Shown piece by piece: positions 41,465-48,295 of a stretch of 48,295 bases of DNA. Source of the stretch: a virus. A program made the translations under genes and the position numbers. Below the pieces are notes generated by a model. That model ran no database searches. It was not told the DNA's origin and saw nothing but the letters and a program-made list of their open reading frames with translations. Each line of letters opens with the position of its first letter. Positions within the stretch are counted from its first letter, which is position 1. Where the stretch lies: positions 1-48,295 of IMG/VR virus record IMGVR_UViG_3300047666_000595; one strand, written 5' to 3'.

Positions 41465-41486
41465 CTCTAACAGCAAAGAGGTTATT

Positions 41487-41759
41487 ATGGAAAAGGCAAA
41501 ATTTACAAAGGGGCCGTGGGTTTTATTTAGTGGGGGAAATACATTCATAGAAATTAATGATCATAAAGGAATGGATGTAATTAGTTCTGGGGGATTTAGT
41601 GAATTTCACTCGTCGGATCAAAACGAAGCAAACGCACATTTAATAAAAATGGCACCTGAGATGTACGAGCTATTAGAATTTATAGCAAGCGCACCTTTAG
41701 CGGCACCTCATAAAGCTGTTGAAATTAAAAAACTACTAGCTAAAGCACGTGGGGAATAA
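41487..41759 (+). CDS. Small phage protein, 90 aa
   Basis: Pattern KFTKGPW near the N-terminus and NAHLIKMAPEMYELLE near 52-67, typical of a widespread phage early protein family of unknown function. AGAGG site before the ATG. Confidence 0.7.
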   Translation: MEKAKFTKGPWVLFSGGNTFIEINDHKGMDVISSGGFSEFHSSDQNEANAHLIKMAPEMYELLEFIASAPLAAPHKAVEIKKLLAKARGE

Positions 41760-41760
41760 C

Positions 41761-42066
41761 ATGGAAAAAACAGCAGCAGAATTTCGAATAGAATTTGCAA
41801 AAAGCCAGCGAACTAAAAAAAGCCGTGAAAAATATTTTGAGATGGCTATGCAGACAAATGAACTCGGTCGTTTTTCAGAAGTGTCTACTTATAACGGCGT
41901 TGCCATCGGTGACATAGTAAATTTTACAATCACAACTGAAAAGTTGGGCGGGTATCACATCAGCATGAAAGAGGCCCGCGCTTTTGCATTTGGAAAGAAC
42001 ACAATGCTTGTTATTTATCTTGGTAAAATTAGGCAGGTAAAATTGCCAAAGGCTGAGGGTAAATAA
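41761..42066 (+). CDS. Unknown protein, 101 aa
   Basis: The start at 41761 is two bases after the previous stop; GGGG lies six bases upstream. N-terminal helix (AEFRIEFAKSQRTKKSREK), then a beta-rich half (AIGDIVNFTITTEKLGGYHI). It directly precedes the helicase gene. Confidence 0.65.
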   Translation: MEKTAAEFRIEFAKSQRTKKSREKYFEMAMQTNELGRFSEVSTYNGVAIGDIVNFTITTEKLGGYHISMKEARAFAFGKNTMLVIYLGKIRQVKLPKAEGK

Positions 42067-42067
42067 C

Positions 42068-44041
42068 ATGGAATTTACCCTGCGACCATACCAACAAGAA
42101 GCAGTCGACGCAGCCATAGCCCACGTTAAAAAACGCCTTTCTCCTGCATTATTGGAGTTGGCCACCGGCGCGGGTAAAAGTCTGATCGTTGCTGAACTTG
42201 CAAAGTTCTTTGCCAAGGCTGCACCAACTAAACGTGTTTTGTGTATTGCGCCATCAAAAGAGCTGGTAGAGCAAAACGCAGAAAAATATGCCTTAACCGG
42301 TAACCAGGCTTCTATCTATTGCGCCAGCGCTGGTAAAAAATGCCTGCGTAGCCAGGTTATATTTGCTAGCCCACAAAGCGCTCTTGGAACTATTGATAAA
42401 ATCGCCCATATGGGCGTCAGTGCCATTATTATTGACGAAGCGCATAATGTGACACCAACCATGACAAAGCTAATCGACGCGATCCTCAACTACGAAATAA
42501 GAGATAAATTAGTTAATTCAAAATGTCGTATTATTGGCATGACCGCAACACCATATAGAATGGGCACCGGCTATATTTATGCGATTGATGCCACCGGACC
42601 AGAAGAAATCCATTACGATGAAAACAAAGCTATTGAGCCGTTTTATTCTAAACTTCTTTATAAAATAACCGCTGGCGAACTTGTTAGTGATAACTTTTTA
42701 TCACAGGTGAAAATAGGTGATAGTGATGGCTACGACACCAGCGGCCTAGAGACTGATAAATTTGGCCGATTTTCTGCAAAATCAGTTGAAAAAACTTTTT
42801 CAGGCAACACCAAAACCGAGCGCATCATACAACGAGTGATTAAAGAATCAGTTGATAAAATGGGCGTTATGATTTTTGCGGCTACTATTTCCCACGCTGA
42901 AGAAATAGCAAGCTACTTACCTGCCGATGATTGCATGGTGATCACCGGTAAATTAAAAAAGAAAGATCGCCAAGAAGCTATAGAGCTATTTAAAAGCCAG
43001 CAATATAAATACATTGTTAATGTGGATGTTTTAACCACTGGCTTTGACGCGCCCCATGTCGATGTCGTTGCAGTTATGCGAGCAACTGAATCAGCCAGTT
43101 TATTCCAGCAAATTATCGGTCGAGGTTTGCGCCTGCATGACAAAAAAGAATTCTGTCTCATTCTTGATTACGCTGAAAATATCGGGCGTCATAAATTACA
43201 TTCTGATATTTTTACGCCAGAGATCAATGCTCGGATAAAATCAGAAGAGTGCACAGAAATTAGCGTAATCTGTCCGGCTTGCAATGCTGTATCAAATAAA
43301 AAGCGACGCAATGATGCGGCTTACTCTGGCTTGGCTCATGACGTTTTTGGCAATCTTCTCGTTAGTGGCACTGAACAAGCTATTTTATGGGATGACGAAG
43401 GTGAACCGTGTCATTGGAAAGGCAAGACTTTAACAATGGAAATATTAGATCCAACAACTAAAGATGAGTTTGGCGAATGTTCCTTTAAAGAAGTGCCGAT
43501 CCCCGCGCATTATTCTAGGCGATGCAGTAACCCAGAAGCGTATATTATGAGCGGCAAGCCGATCCAGTGTGAGCACCGCTATAGCATGAAAGTCTGCCCA
43601 GAGTGCCACGCCGAAAATGACATTGCGGCGCGTCACTGTGTTAATTGCAAATGTCGCTTAGTTGATCCAAATGAAAAATTAGTGGAAAAAGCTGGACAGG
43701 CTGGAATTATTGCAACTGGCGAAACTAAAACGGTCCATTGCATAAGTGCGCGATATGAGCCGTATATTGGCGGCACTGGCTCTCATTCCGTAAAAGTTGT
43801 TTACGCCACTGAGATTGGCGCGGTGGTAGCTTGGCACACTAAAAAGCAGCATTGGGTGTTCAATAGGCTTTGCAAAGCGAATGGTTTTGAAGTTGAGACC
43901 ATCGACAATAAATATTCTCAGTGTGAAACCTGGCGGGTTGCACCAAATGAAATAAAAGTTAAAAAATCTATGGGTTTAAATGGCTATGCAAAATTTGAGG
44001 TGAAAGGCGTTGAATTCTTGGCTGAACAAATAACTGAATAA
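42068..44041 (+). CDS. SF2 DEAH-box helicase with zinc ribbons, 657 aa
   Basis: Motor domain 1-365: Walker A ATGAGKS (32-38), DEAH (123-126), GMTATP (157-161), TGFDAP (323-328) and QIIGRGLR (347-354). The C-terminal region carries two zinc ribbons, CPAC at 401-404 and CPEC / CVNC at 509-526, the latter likely for nucleic-acid binding. It resembles UvsW-type or RecQ-like phage recombination helicases that process branched DNA. It serves with SSB, RecE and RecT. The start overlaps no neighbour; the stop of the previous gene is one base before. Confidence 0.88.
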   Translation: MEFTLRPYQQEAVDAAIAHVKKRLSPALLELATGAGKSLIVAELAKFFAKAAPTKRVLCIAPSKELVEQNAEKYALTGNQASIYCASAGKKCLRSQVIFASPQSALGTIDKIAHMGVSAIIIDEAHNVTPTMTKLIDAILNYEIRDKLVNSKCRIIGMTATPYRMGTGYIYAIDATGPEEIHYDENKAIEPFYSKLLYKITAGELVSDNFLSQVKIGDSDGYDTSGLETDKFGRFSAKSVEKTFSGNTKTERIIQRVIKESVDKMGVMIFAATISHAEEIASYLPADDCMVITGKLKKKDRQEAIELFKSQQYKYIVNVDVLTTGFDAPHVDVVAVMRATESASLFQQIIGRGLRLHDKKEFCLILDYAENIGRHKLHSDIFTPEINARIKSEECTEISVICPACNAVSNKKRRNDAAYSGLAHDVFGNLLVSGTEQAILWDDEGEPCHWKGKTLTMEILDPTTKDEFGECSFKEVPIPAHYSRRCSNPEAYIMSGKPIQCEHRYSMKVCPECHAENDIAARHCVNCKCRLVDPNEKLVEKAGQAGIIATGETKTVHCISARYEPYIGGTGSHSVKVVYATEIGAVVAWHTKKQHWVFNRLCKANGFEVETIDNKYSQCETWRVAPNEIKVKKSMGLNGYAKFEVKGVEFLAEQITE

Positions 44042-44056
44042 AAGTTAAATTCATTG

Positions 44057-44084
44057 TTGCAATAGTGCGGTCTTGTGTTATTAT
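44057..44084 (+). promoter_or_regulatory. Promoter of the shared family (site 5)
   Basis: TTGCAA, a 16-base spacer (TAGTGCGGTCTTGTGT) and TATTAT. The leader from here to 44120 (CTAACCGAAGCGAG) is nearly the same as that of the gene at 10672, 33.5 kb away. Confidence 0.78.
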
Positions 44085-44120
44085 AACCCCACTGAAGCAA
44101 CTAACCGAAGCGAGATTATT

Positions 44121-44330
44121 ATGACTAATTTATACAAAACATCAGATATTAAAATTTCATCTGATTCAATGGGCGCAATTAGCGCAGAACATAAATATCA
44201 AGGAAGGTTAATTGACTCTCATATGTTTTGGGCTAGCAGCCAAGCAGAGTCACGCAAAATTGGGCGCCGCGCAGCAGTTATTGAGTTAAAAAACATTAAA
44301 TTAGAAAGAGAAGAAATGGCACAAATTTAA
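44121..44330 (+). CDS. Small unknown protein, 69 aa
   Basis: The start at 44121 is chosen because AAGCGAG precedes it; an in-frame start at 44073 lies in the promoter. Basic helical C-terminus (QAESRKIGRRAAVIELKNIKLE). Its 5' leader is shared with the cassette-1 gene, but the proteins are not alike. Confidence 0.65.
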   Translation: MTNLYKTSDIKISSDSMGAISAEHKYQGRLIDSHMFWASSQAESRKIGRRAAVIELKNIKLEREEMAQI

Positions 44331-44387
44331 TAATAAAAAACCGCCCCTTAACTGGGCTTTCAGGTGCAAAACAACCAAGGAAACATC

Positions 44388-44621
44388 ATGGAAATCAAAG
44401 ACCACAGCACAAAAAACAATACTTTTTTCTCAATAAAAAAAGGCAACTTTACCATTGCCTTTGATAAAGTTTCATCAGGTCCAGTGCCACAAAGTTTAAG
44501 CTTGTGGTCGAGTGGAGTATTTACGGGTTTAATTGAAGAAGGTGACGTTAAAGAAGCGTTGCAACTTATGCGTGAACTTGAAGTTAAAGTTACTCAAGAA
44601 GCTGACAAGGTAGGTGTGTGA
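44388..44621 (+). CDS. Small unknown protein, 77 aa
   Basis: The ATG at 44388 follows AAGGAAAC. A short beta-rich half, then a helical C-terminus (ALQLMRELEVKVTQEADKVGV). It ends in the KVGV sequence that also ends the gene at 44821 and includes the ribosome site of the following gene. Confidence 0.6.
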   Translation: MEIKDHSTKNNTFFSIKKGNFTIAFDKVSSGPVPQSLSLWSSGVFTGLIEEGDVKEALQLMRELEVKVTQEADKVGV

Positions 44622-44821
44622 TGAATACCAAAGTAATTTTACCTTGTTTGCCAAGCTCGTTATGCAGCGTTAATATTTTTCGTAACGGCACAATACAAAA
44701 AGTAACCGTTTCTTGGACTCGCTACACTTCTAATCTTAATGCCAAGCGTGGCCGCTTTGGCCTTAAAAAACGCAGTAAAAAACTTTGCAATCAAACTTAT
44801 GAACTACAGGTAGGCATCTAA
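44621..44821 (+). CDS. Small basic protein, 66 aa
   Basis: The ATG at 44621 shares its first base with the preceding TGA. Basic middle part (NAKRGRFGLKKRSKKL), possibly nucleic-acid binding. Stop TAA overlaps the next ATG by one base. Confidence 0.55.
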   Translation: MNTKVILPCLPSSLCSVNIFRNGTIQKVTVSWTRYTSNLNAKRGRFGLKKRSKKLCNQTYELQVGI

Positions 44822-45141
44822 TGCAAAACATAGAAGCACTTAAAGAGCTATTAAGAATGGCACATGAACAGCTAGACATTCAAACGGCTAAAAATGCGGA
44901 GCTTGAGAAAGCTGTCAAACAAGCCAATCAGTACGCACAGCAAGTGTTGGATGCATGTATGTTTACCCCTACTAGTTTAGAAGCTAACAATCTAGAGCAT
45001 CAGGCTAAGGGGGTTATGGATTCAGCGACTCATACGCAATGGGCGGCAATTACACCTAACACTCAGTTAGTTGTAGAGGCTTTGGTTTGGCAGTCGGAAC
45101 AGTTAAGAAGCCAAGCCAAAGCACTAAAGGTAGGTGTGTAA
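44821..45141 (+). CDS. Coiled-coil protein A of a tandem family, 106 aa
   Basis: Begins with a coiled coil of type IEALKELLRMAHEQL, shared with the 74-aa gene at 45332. C-terminus QAKALKVGV resembles the ALKEQGK ends of the genes at 45553 and 46053. LEANNLEHQAKG matches LEAHNLEQRIAG there. Part of a mosaic duplicated family. Confidence 0.6.
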   Translation: MQNIEALKELLRMAHEQLDIQTAKNAELEKAVKQANQYAQQVLDACMFTPTSLEANNLEHQAKGVMDSATHTQWAAITPNTQLVVEALVWQSEQLRSQAKALKVGV

Positions 45142-45332
45142 TGGCTTATTTTTTAGAGGTTGGAAAAAAGATTTGTCCAGATGCAAATTTTGTAAATCTT
45201 TGGCCTAAAAGCGTTACATTCGGAAAGTCAAAAACAACTTTTAATTTTCGGGATAAAGAGGATTATTTGTTTCAGCAAAAAAACAGCGCGCTTCTTAGGG
45301 AGTCAATACAGCTACAGGGAATAGATTACTAA
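45141..45332 (+). CDS. Small unknown protein, 63 aa
   Basis: The start at 45141 overlaps the previous TAA by one base; an upstream start is in the previous gene. Aromatic-rich (FVNLWPKSVTFGKSKTTFNF). Not recognised. Confidence 0.55.
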   Translation: MAYFLEVGKKICPDANFVNLWPKSVTFGKSKTTFNFRDKEDYLFQQKNSALLRESIQLQGIDY

Positions 45333-45556
45333 TGGATATCATAGAATCACTAAAAGAACAGCTAGCACTAGCACATGAGCGTTTAGAAACCGAAGTAGCT
45401 AAGAATGTGAAGCTTAAGAAAAGCGATGTAAAATGGCTAAACTTAGTGGTTAAATTGGGTGAAAATGCTGTAGAAATGGATTTAAAGATTGAAGCGCTTG
45501 AGCAGACTTTAAAAGTTGCGGGTATTTCCATTGAATCAATTAAGGATAAATCATGA
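45332..45556 (+). CDS. Coiled-coil protein B, 74 aa
   Basis: The first 30 residues (IIESLKEQLALAHERLETEVAKN) are like coiled-coil protein A. Ends overlapping the next ATG by four bases. No other domain. Confidence 0.55.
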   Translation: MDIIESLKEQLALAHERLETEVAKNVKLKKSDVKWLNLVVKLGENAVEMDLKIEALEQTLKVAGISIESIKDKS

Positions 45557-46056
45557 ACATAACAACTGATAACAGCGTAGTAATAGCCGCACTTAACGAA
45601 CGTATTGCAGGGCTTGAGAAGGAAGTTAGTATTGCATTAAGGCTGCACTCCAATATGAACTGTAATATCAAAGAGCTTAAGAAAGAAAATAAAGAGCTTG
45701 CATATAGGGGTGAGTTGATTGGTTTACCATTTAAAGACTATAAAACTGAATGCGCCGAATCAGTAGCAGGGATAGCACTTAGAAATCTAGGCAGTGAAAA
45801 GTTATGGGTTGAAATAGCGCGCCTGAATTCTTTAGATTTCCCTGATGTTGGACCTAATGATTATTATCCGGTTGGCACTGTATTGCTACTACCCATTAGA
45901 AAAACACTGGAAGCACATAACCTAGAGCAGCGCATAGCAGGGATGGCGGAAGTGGCGACACAAAGATGTCCTAATAGTGGTTTTGTTGTTAGGGATGAGC
46001 GGTCCAGAGCGGATATATTAGATTATGCTAAAGCACTAAAGGAGCAAGGCAAGTGA
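45553..46056 (+). CDS. Coiled-coil protein C, 167 aa
   Basis: Helix 10-50 (LNERIAGLEKEVSIALRLH), a middle soluble domain, then LEAHNLEQRIAG and the ALKEQGK end that also carries the GGAG for the following gene. Not assigned. Confidence 0.6.
   Translation: MNITTDNSVVIAALNERIAGLEKEVSIALRLHSNMNCNIKELKKENKELAYRGELIGLPFKDYKTECAESVAGIALRNLGSEKLWVEIARLNSLDFPDVGPNDYYPVGTVLLLPIRKTLEAHNLEQRIAGMAEVATQRCPNSGFVVRDERSRADILDYAKALKEQGK
46029..46056 (+). repeat. 28-bp direct repeat, copy 1 (gene end + ribosome site + start)
   Basis: Identical to 46394-46421. It encodes the last residues KALKEQGK, includes AAAGGAGCAAGGC as a ribosome site and ends in GTGA, which is both a start and a stop. Confidence 0.9.
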
Positions 46057-46421
46057 CTAAAACTGAAAATACACTTTATATTTTGCAAAACTTATCTTCT
46101 ACCGATTCGGAGGACTACCTAGAATCAGTCGAGATAGAAGTTTACTACGGAGACGACCAAGGCAATGAAGGTATGTCAACCACTTACGATATGCCAGCTA
46201 TTGCGGATGATGCCATATCAACCATTAACGAATTACAAAAACAAATTGCAGAGCTTGAGAAAGAGCTTTCAATCGTTATCGCTGGCTTATTTAGTGAGGA
46301 TGATTTAGCAATCCGTGACCTAGAGCAGCAAAAAGAAGTTATAGATATTCTTTACAAGGCTGGGAAATGTGACGCTGATTGCCTTAAATATTTTAAAGCA
46401 CTAAAGGAGCAAGGCAAGTGA
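46053..46421 (+). CDS. Coiled-coil protein D, 122 aa, GTG start
   Basis: The GTG at 46053 overlaps the previous TGA. N-terminal acidic beta part, then a coiled coil (ELQKQIAELEKELSIVIAG) and the ALKEQGK end. The final 28 bases of its gene are identical to those of gene C. Confidence 0.6.
   Translation: MTKTENTLYILQNLSSTDSEDYLESVEIEVYYGDDQGNEGMSTTYDMPAIADDAISTINELQKQIAELEKELSIVIAGLFSEDDLAIRDLEQQKEVIDILYKAGKCDADCLKYFKALKEQGK
46394..46421 (+). repeat. 28-bp direct repeat, copy 2
   Basis: See the copy at 46029-46056. It provides the ribosome site and GTG start of the 36-codon gene at 46418. Confidence 0.9.
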
Positions 46422-46528
46422 AAATAGAACCAACAGCAGTATTCATATTCGTCACCATTACAGTTGTGTTTGTCCTTGGATTTTTATTTGTTGCAACTGC
46501 TTTGGATGGTTCAAATGAACCTCTCTAA
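46418..46528 (+). CDS. 36-aa single-span membrane peptide, GTG start
   Basis: GTG overlaps the preceding TGA (GTGA). Residues 8-28 (VFIFVTITVVFVLGFLFVA) are a clear transmembrane helix. The short outer end is LDGSNEPL. It overlaps the next gene by 14 bases. Confidence 0.65.
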   Translation: MKIEPTAVFIFVTITVVFVLGFLFVATALDGSNEPL

Positions 46529-46931
46529 AATACCGCCACAAATACCGGTGTTTGGCGACATTAATTTTCGCGGTCCTTGCCCACTTGAAACGGCTGAGCA
46601 AATTAGTTTTCTTTGCTTGCTTCGAGATGAGTTTCCAGAACTGGCAAAAATTGCGGTCCACATTCGCAACGAGGGCAAGCGCACAAAGCGACAAGGTCAC
46701 CAGCAAAAACAAGAAGGCATGAACACCGGCGCAAGTGATATTGTGATCCCTTGCTGCCCACCTATGCTAATTGAAATAAAGCGACGTGACCATACACAAA
46801 GCACAAGCAGCGCCAAGCAGCTTAAATACTTGGTAGACAGTCAAGAGCAAGGCGCATTTGCTTGTTATGCGCTGGGGGCCATAGGCGCAATCGAGGCGGT
46901 TAAGCAATGGCACAAACAAAATCGAAGTTAG
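46515..46931 (+). CDS. VRR-NUC-type nuclease, 138 aa
   Basis: Residues 60-110 carry the PD-(D/E)xK-like core: GASDIVI with Asp75, LIEIKR with Glu87 and Lys89, then KQLKYL with Gln102. The domain is found in structure-selective nucleases and phage resolvases. The start at 46515 is preceded by GGA; longer in-frame starts overlap the membrane peptide fully. Confidence 0.75.
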   Translation: MNLSKIPPQIPVFGDINFRGPCPLETAEQISFLCLLRDEFPELAKIAVHIRNEGKRTKRQGHQQKQEGMNTGASDIVIPCCPPMLIEIKRRDHTQSTSSAKQLKYLVDSQEQGAFACYALGAIGAIEAVKQWHKQNRS

Positions 46932-47173
46932 GTTTATTACCTTGGGATCGATGCCCTGCCGATTCACAGTGGATCAGTGATAAGTTAGCTTGTTTAAACG
47001 ATGACGACAGGGCGAAAGTTTGCAGGGCTTACAGCAAAGCTTTTCGTGATGCGGTAGACAATGAACCGTTAGAACGTAAAAAAATTAATCAGGGTAGATT
47101 TATAGCAAACACCAGGTTAAGGATTTTTATAAATAAAAGACTGAAAAAACTTGCAACTCTTAATAAAGAATAA
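46907..47173 (+). CDS. Unknown protein, 88 aa
   Basis: Helical basic protein (LERKKINQGRFIANTRLRIFINKRLKK). It overlaps the nuclease gene by 25 bases. A DNA-binding role is possible; no family is recognised. Confidence 0.6.
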   Translation: MAQTKSKLGLLPWDRCPADSQWISDKLACLNDDDRAKVCRAYSKAFRDAVDNEPLERKKINQGRFIANTRLRIFINKRLKKLATLNKE

Positions 47174-47185
47174 ACAGGATCAGCA

Positions 47186-47257
47186 ATGAACAAATTAAAA
47201 TATAGAAATCATCAAGCGACAAAAAACTGGCTAAAGTTTTTAAGTATGGGCGGTTAG
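47186..47257 (+). CDS. Possible 23-aa basic peptide
   Basis: AGGA six bases before the ATG, 23 codons, starting MNKLKYRNHQATKNWLK, ending one base before the methyltransferase start. Support is the ribosome site and position. Confidence 0.4.
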   Translation: MNKLKYRNHQATKNWLKFLSMGG

Positions 47258-47258
47258 T

Positions 47259-47810
47259 ATGAAAATCGATATTTTTAACACTGACAAAAAATACTCTTTG
47301 ATAACTGCCGATCCACCGTGGAAATATGGCAGTAATGGGCCGAGAGGTGGCAAATTTGGCGCTCTTGATTATAGTGATATGACAATTGCGGATTTAAAAG
47401 ATCTTCCCGTGTCGGCCTTGTCTGACAACCCTTGTGCATTATTAATGTGGTTTACCGGATCGTTTGCCAAAGAAGCCATTGAAGTCTGCGAAGCTTGGGG
47501 CTTTAAATTTATCAGAATTGATACCGTTTGGAAGAAAATAAAAAAGACAGGCGGCAAACATGCGGCTTGCGGTCCGTGGGGAATGAGTGACGCTGAATTT
47601 ATATTGCTTGGCACCAAGGGCAAAGCTTGCTCAATGCAGAAAATAAGAAACCAGTATGTAATCCAAGAGGCATTCTATACCGGCGTGCACAGTGAGAAAC
47701 CAGAAAGCATACTTGAACTATTTGATAAAAGATTTGGCGACGTCCCCCGCCTTGAACTATTTAGCAGAAAACACCGCCAAGGCTGGGATTGCTTTGGCGA
47801 TGAGGTTTAA
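47259..47810 (+). CDS. MT-A70 family adenine N6-methyltransferase, 183 aa
   Basis: Motif IV DPPW at 18-21 and the preceding SLITA strand; TLW-type VWKKIKK and ILLGTKGK near the core; SEKPESILELFDKRFG as motif X-like and RLELFSRKHRQGWDCFGDE at the end. It probably modifies phage DNA against restriction. The last plus-strand gene, it converges with the tail fibre end. Confidence 0.87.
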   Translation: MKIDIFNTDKKYSLITADPPWKYGSNGPRGGKFGALDYSDMTIADLKDLPVSALSDNPCALLMWFTGSFAKEAIEVCEAWGFKFIRIDTVWKKIKKTGGKHAACGPWGMSDAEFILLGTKGKACSMQKIRNQYVIQEAFYTGVHSEKPESILELFDKRFGDVPRLELFSRKHRQGWDCFGDEV

Positions 47811-48295
47811 TTACTCTCCAGCGGACCACACCACGCCGTCAAAGTTAACAAATGTGCCCCCGTTTAGATATGGTTGAACGTTACCATTTGTAAGTATTAC
47901 TATTGACCCTGCGACACCATCAGTTGCAACAATAAACGTCCGAGGCGAACTAGGGCGCATTTCTACAGGCAGTGTGAAAATTGTTGTTCCATCCGTTCCC
48001 GTTCCAACAGTACCCATTAGTATGCAGGTGCCGTCTTTTTTATGTGTATATTTTGGAGTCCTTCCCGCAACTACGGCCCAACTATTGAGTAGCGCCGGTG
48101 TAACTGAACCGTTATAAAACTTTGTAAATGTATTCGATGCGGTATCACCAAACCTGAAAATTTCCGGCCTTGATTGTTCAGTTGGGCCCGCATCATCATC
48201 CGCAGTCTGGTAAATTTCTTGAAAAACTTTAGTTCCATTTCTCCAAACCCGCATTTTTCCGTTAACCGGCCACCCATTTGCTGTGCGTATTGTCC
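47811..48295 (-). CDS. Tail fibre, C-terminal part (continues from position 1514 across the circle)
   Basis: Residues about 480-640 of the fibre. It contains KMRVWRNGTKVFQEI and then a host-range tip domain (YTHKKDGTCILMGTVG, FTLPVEMRP) typical of fibre ends. The stop at 47811 abuts the methyltransferase stop at 47810. The 76 bases at 48220-48295 repeat 1-76. No start of its own is implied; the ATG at 48254 is internal. Confidence 0.85.
   Translation of the reverse strand, partial: TIRTANGWPVNGKMRVWRNGTKVFQEIYQTADDDAGPTEQSRPEIFRFGDTASNTFTKFYNGSVTPALLNSWAVVAGRTPKYTHKKDGTCILMGTVGTGTDGTTIFTLPVEMRPSSPRTFIVATDGVAGSIVILTNGNVQPYLNGGTFVNFDGVVWSAGE
48220..48295. repeat. Right copy of the 76-bp terminal overlap
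   Basis: Identical to bases 1-76; see that entry. Confidence 0.9.

Overview
The window is one complete, circularly assembled genome of a contractile-tailed double-stranded DNA phage (myovirus morphotype). The first 76 bases are repeated exactly as the last 76. Closing the circle on that overlap restores one uninterrupted 640-codon tail-fibre gene, so the contig ends are an assembly cut and not a biological end. The host is most likely a Gram-negative, AT-rich gammaproteobacterium. The basis is sigma70-like promoters, AGGA/GGAG ribosome sites, a lipobox lipoprotein, cleavable signal peptides and a T7-type amidase; the host group is inference only. I see no integrase, excisionase, att site, tRNA, rRNA, CRISPR array or IS element. 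The order of virion genes and the families recognised (DUF3383 sheath, DUF3277 tube, DUF2612, DUF2184 capsid, DUF2213 protease) resemble small myoviruses of about 48 kb such as the Bcep781 type; this comparison is from memory.

Layout. (1) 47811-48295 joined to 1-21393, minus strand: the virion operon. In transcription order it encodes portal, MuF head protein, protease/scaffold, decoration protein, major capsid protein, neck and completion proteins, sheath, tube, two tail chaperones joined by a probable -1 frameshift, tape measure, baseplate hub, spike, wedge and J proteins, DUF2612 protein, and an SGNH-hydrolase tail fibre. Two plus-strand cassettes (10672-11772 and 17332-18911) lie inside it in the opposite direction. 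(2) 21482-30298: accessory and lysis region with an amidase, three holin-like genes, a KTSC-MazG fusion, a second set of virion-like genes including a repeat-rich lectin-like protein, and a chain of tiny membrane-protein genes linked mostly by 4-base overlaps. (3) 30373-32470: terminase subunits, minus strand. (4) 32571-40656, minus strand: lipoprotein, RecT-like annealing protein, RecE-like exonuclease, a long coiled-coil protein, an iteron-rich non-coding region that is the best origin candidate, a large primase-helicase and a small HTH protein. (5) 40806-47810, plus strand: SSB, SF2 helicase, a run of overlapping small genes with reused 3' ends, a VRR-NUC nuclease and an MT-A70 methyltransferase.

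How it fits together. A divergent promoter pair at 40693-40753, with both -10 boxes inside a 13-bp inverted repeat, sends replication and recombination transcription left and right. A second promoter family recurs in front of at least five cassettes. It has TTGCAn, a 16-17 base spacer and TATTGT, and the spacer usually holds an inverted repeat. It looks like a common operator read by one phage or host regulator. Late genes run leftward as one long unit punctuated by hairpin terminators after the capsid gene and the tail chaperones, with a structured element between tube and chaperone genes.
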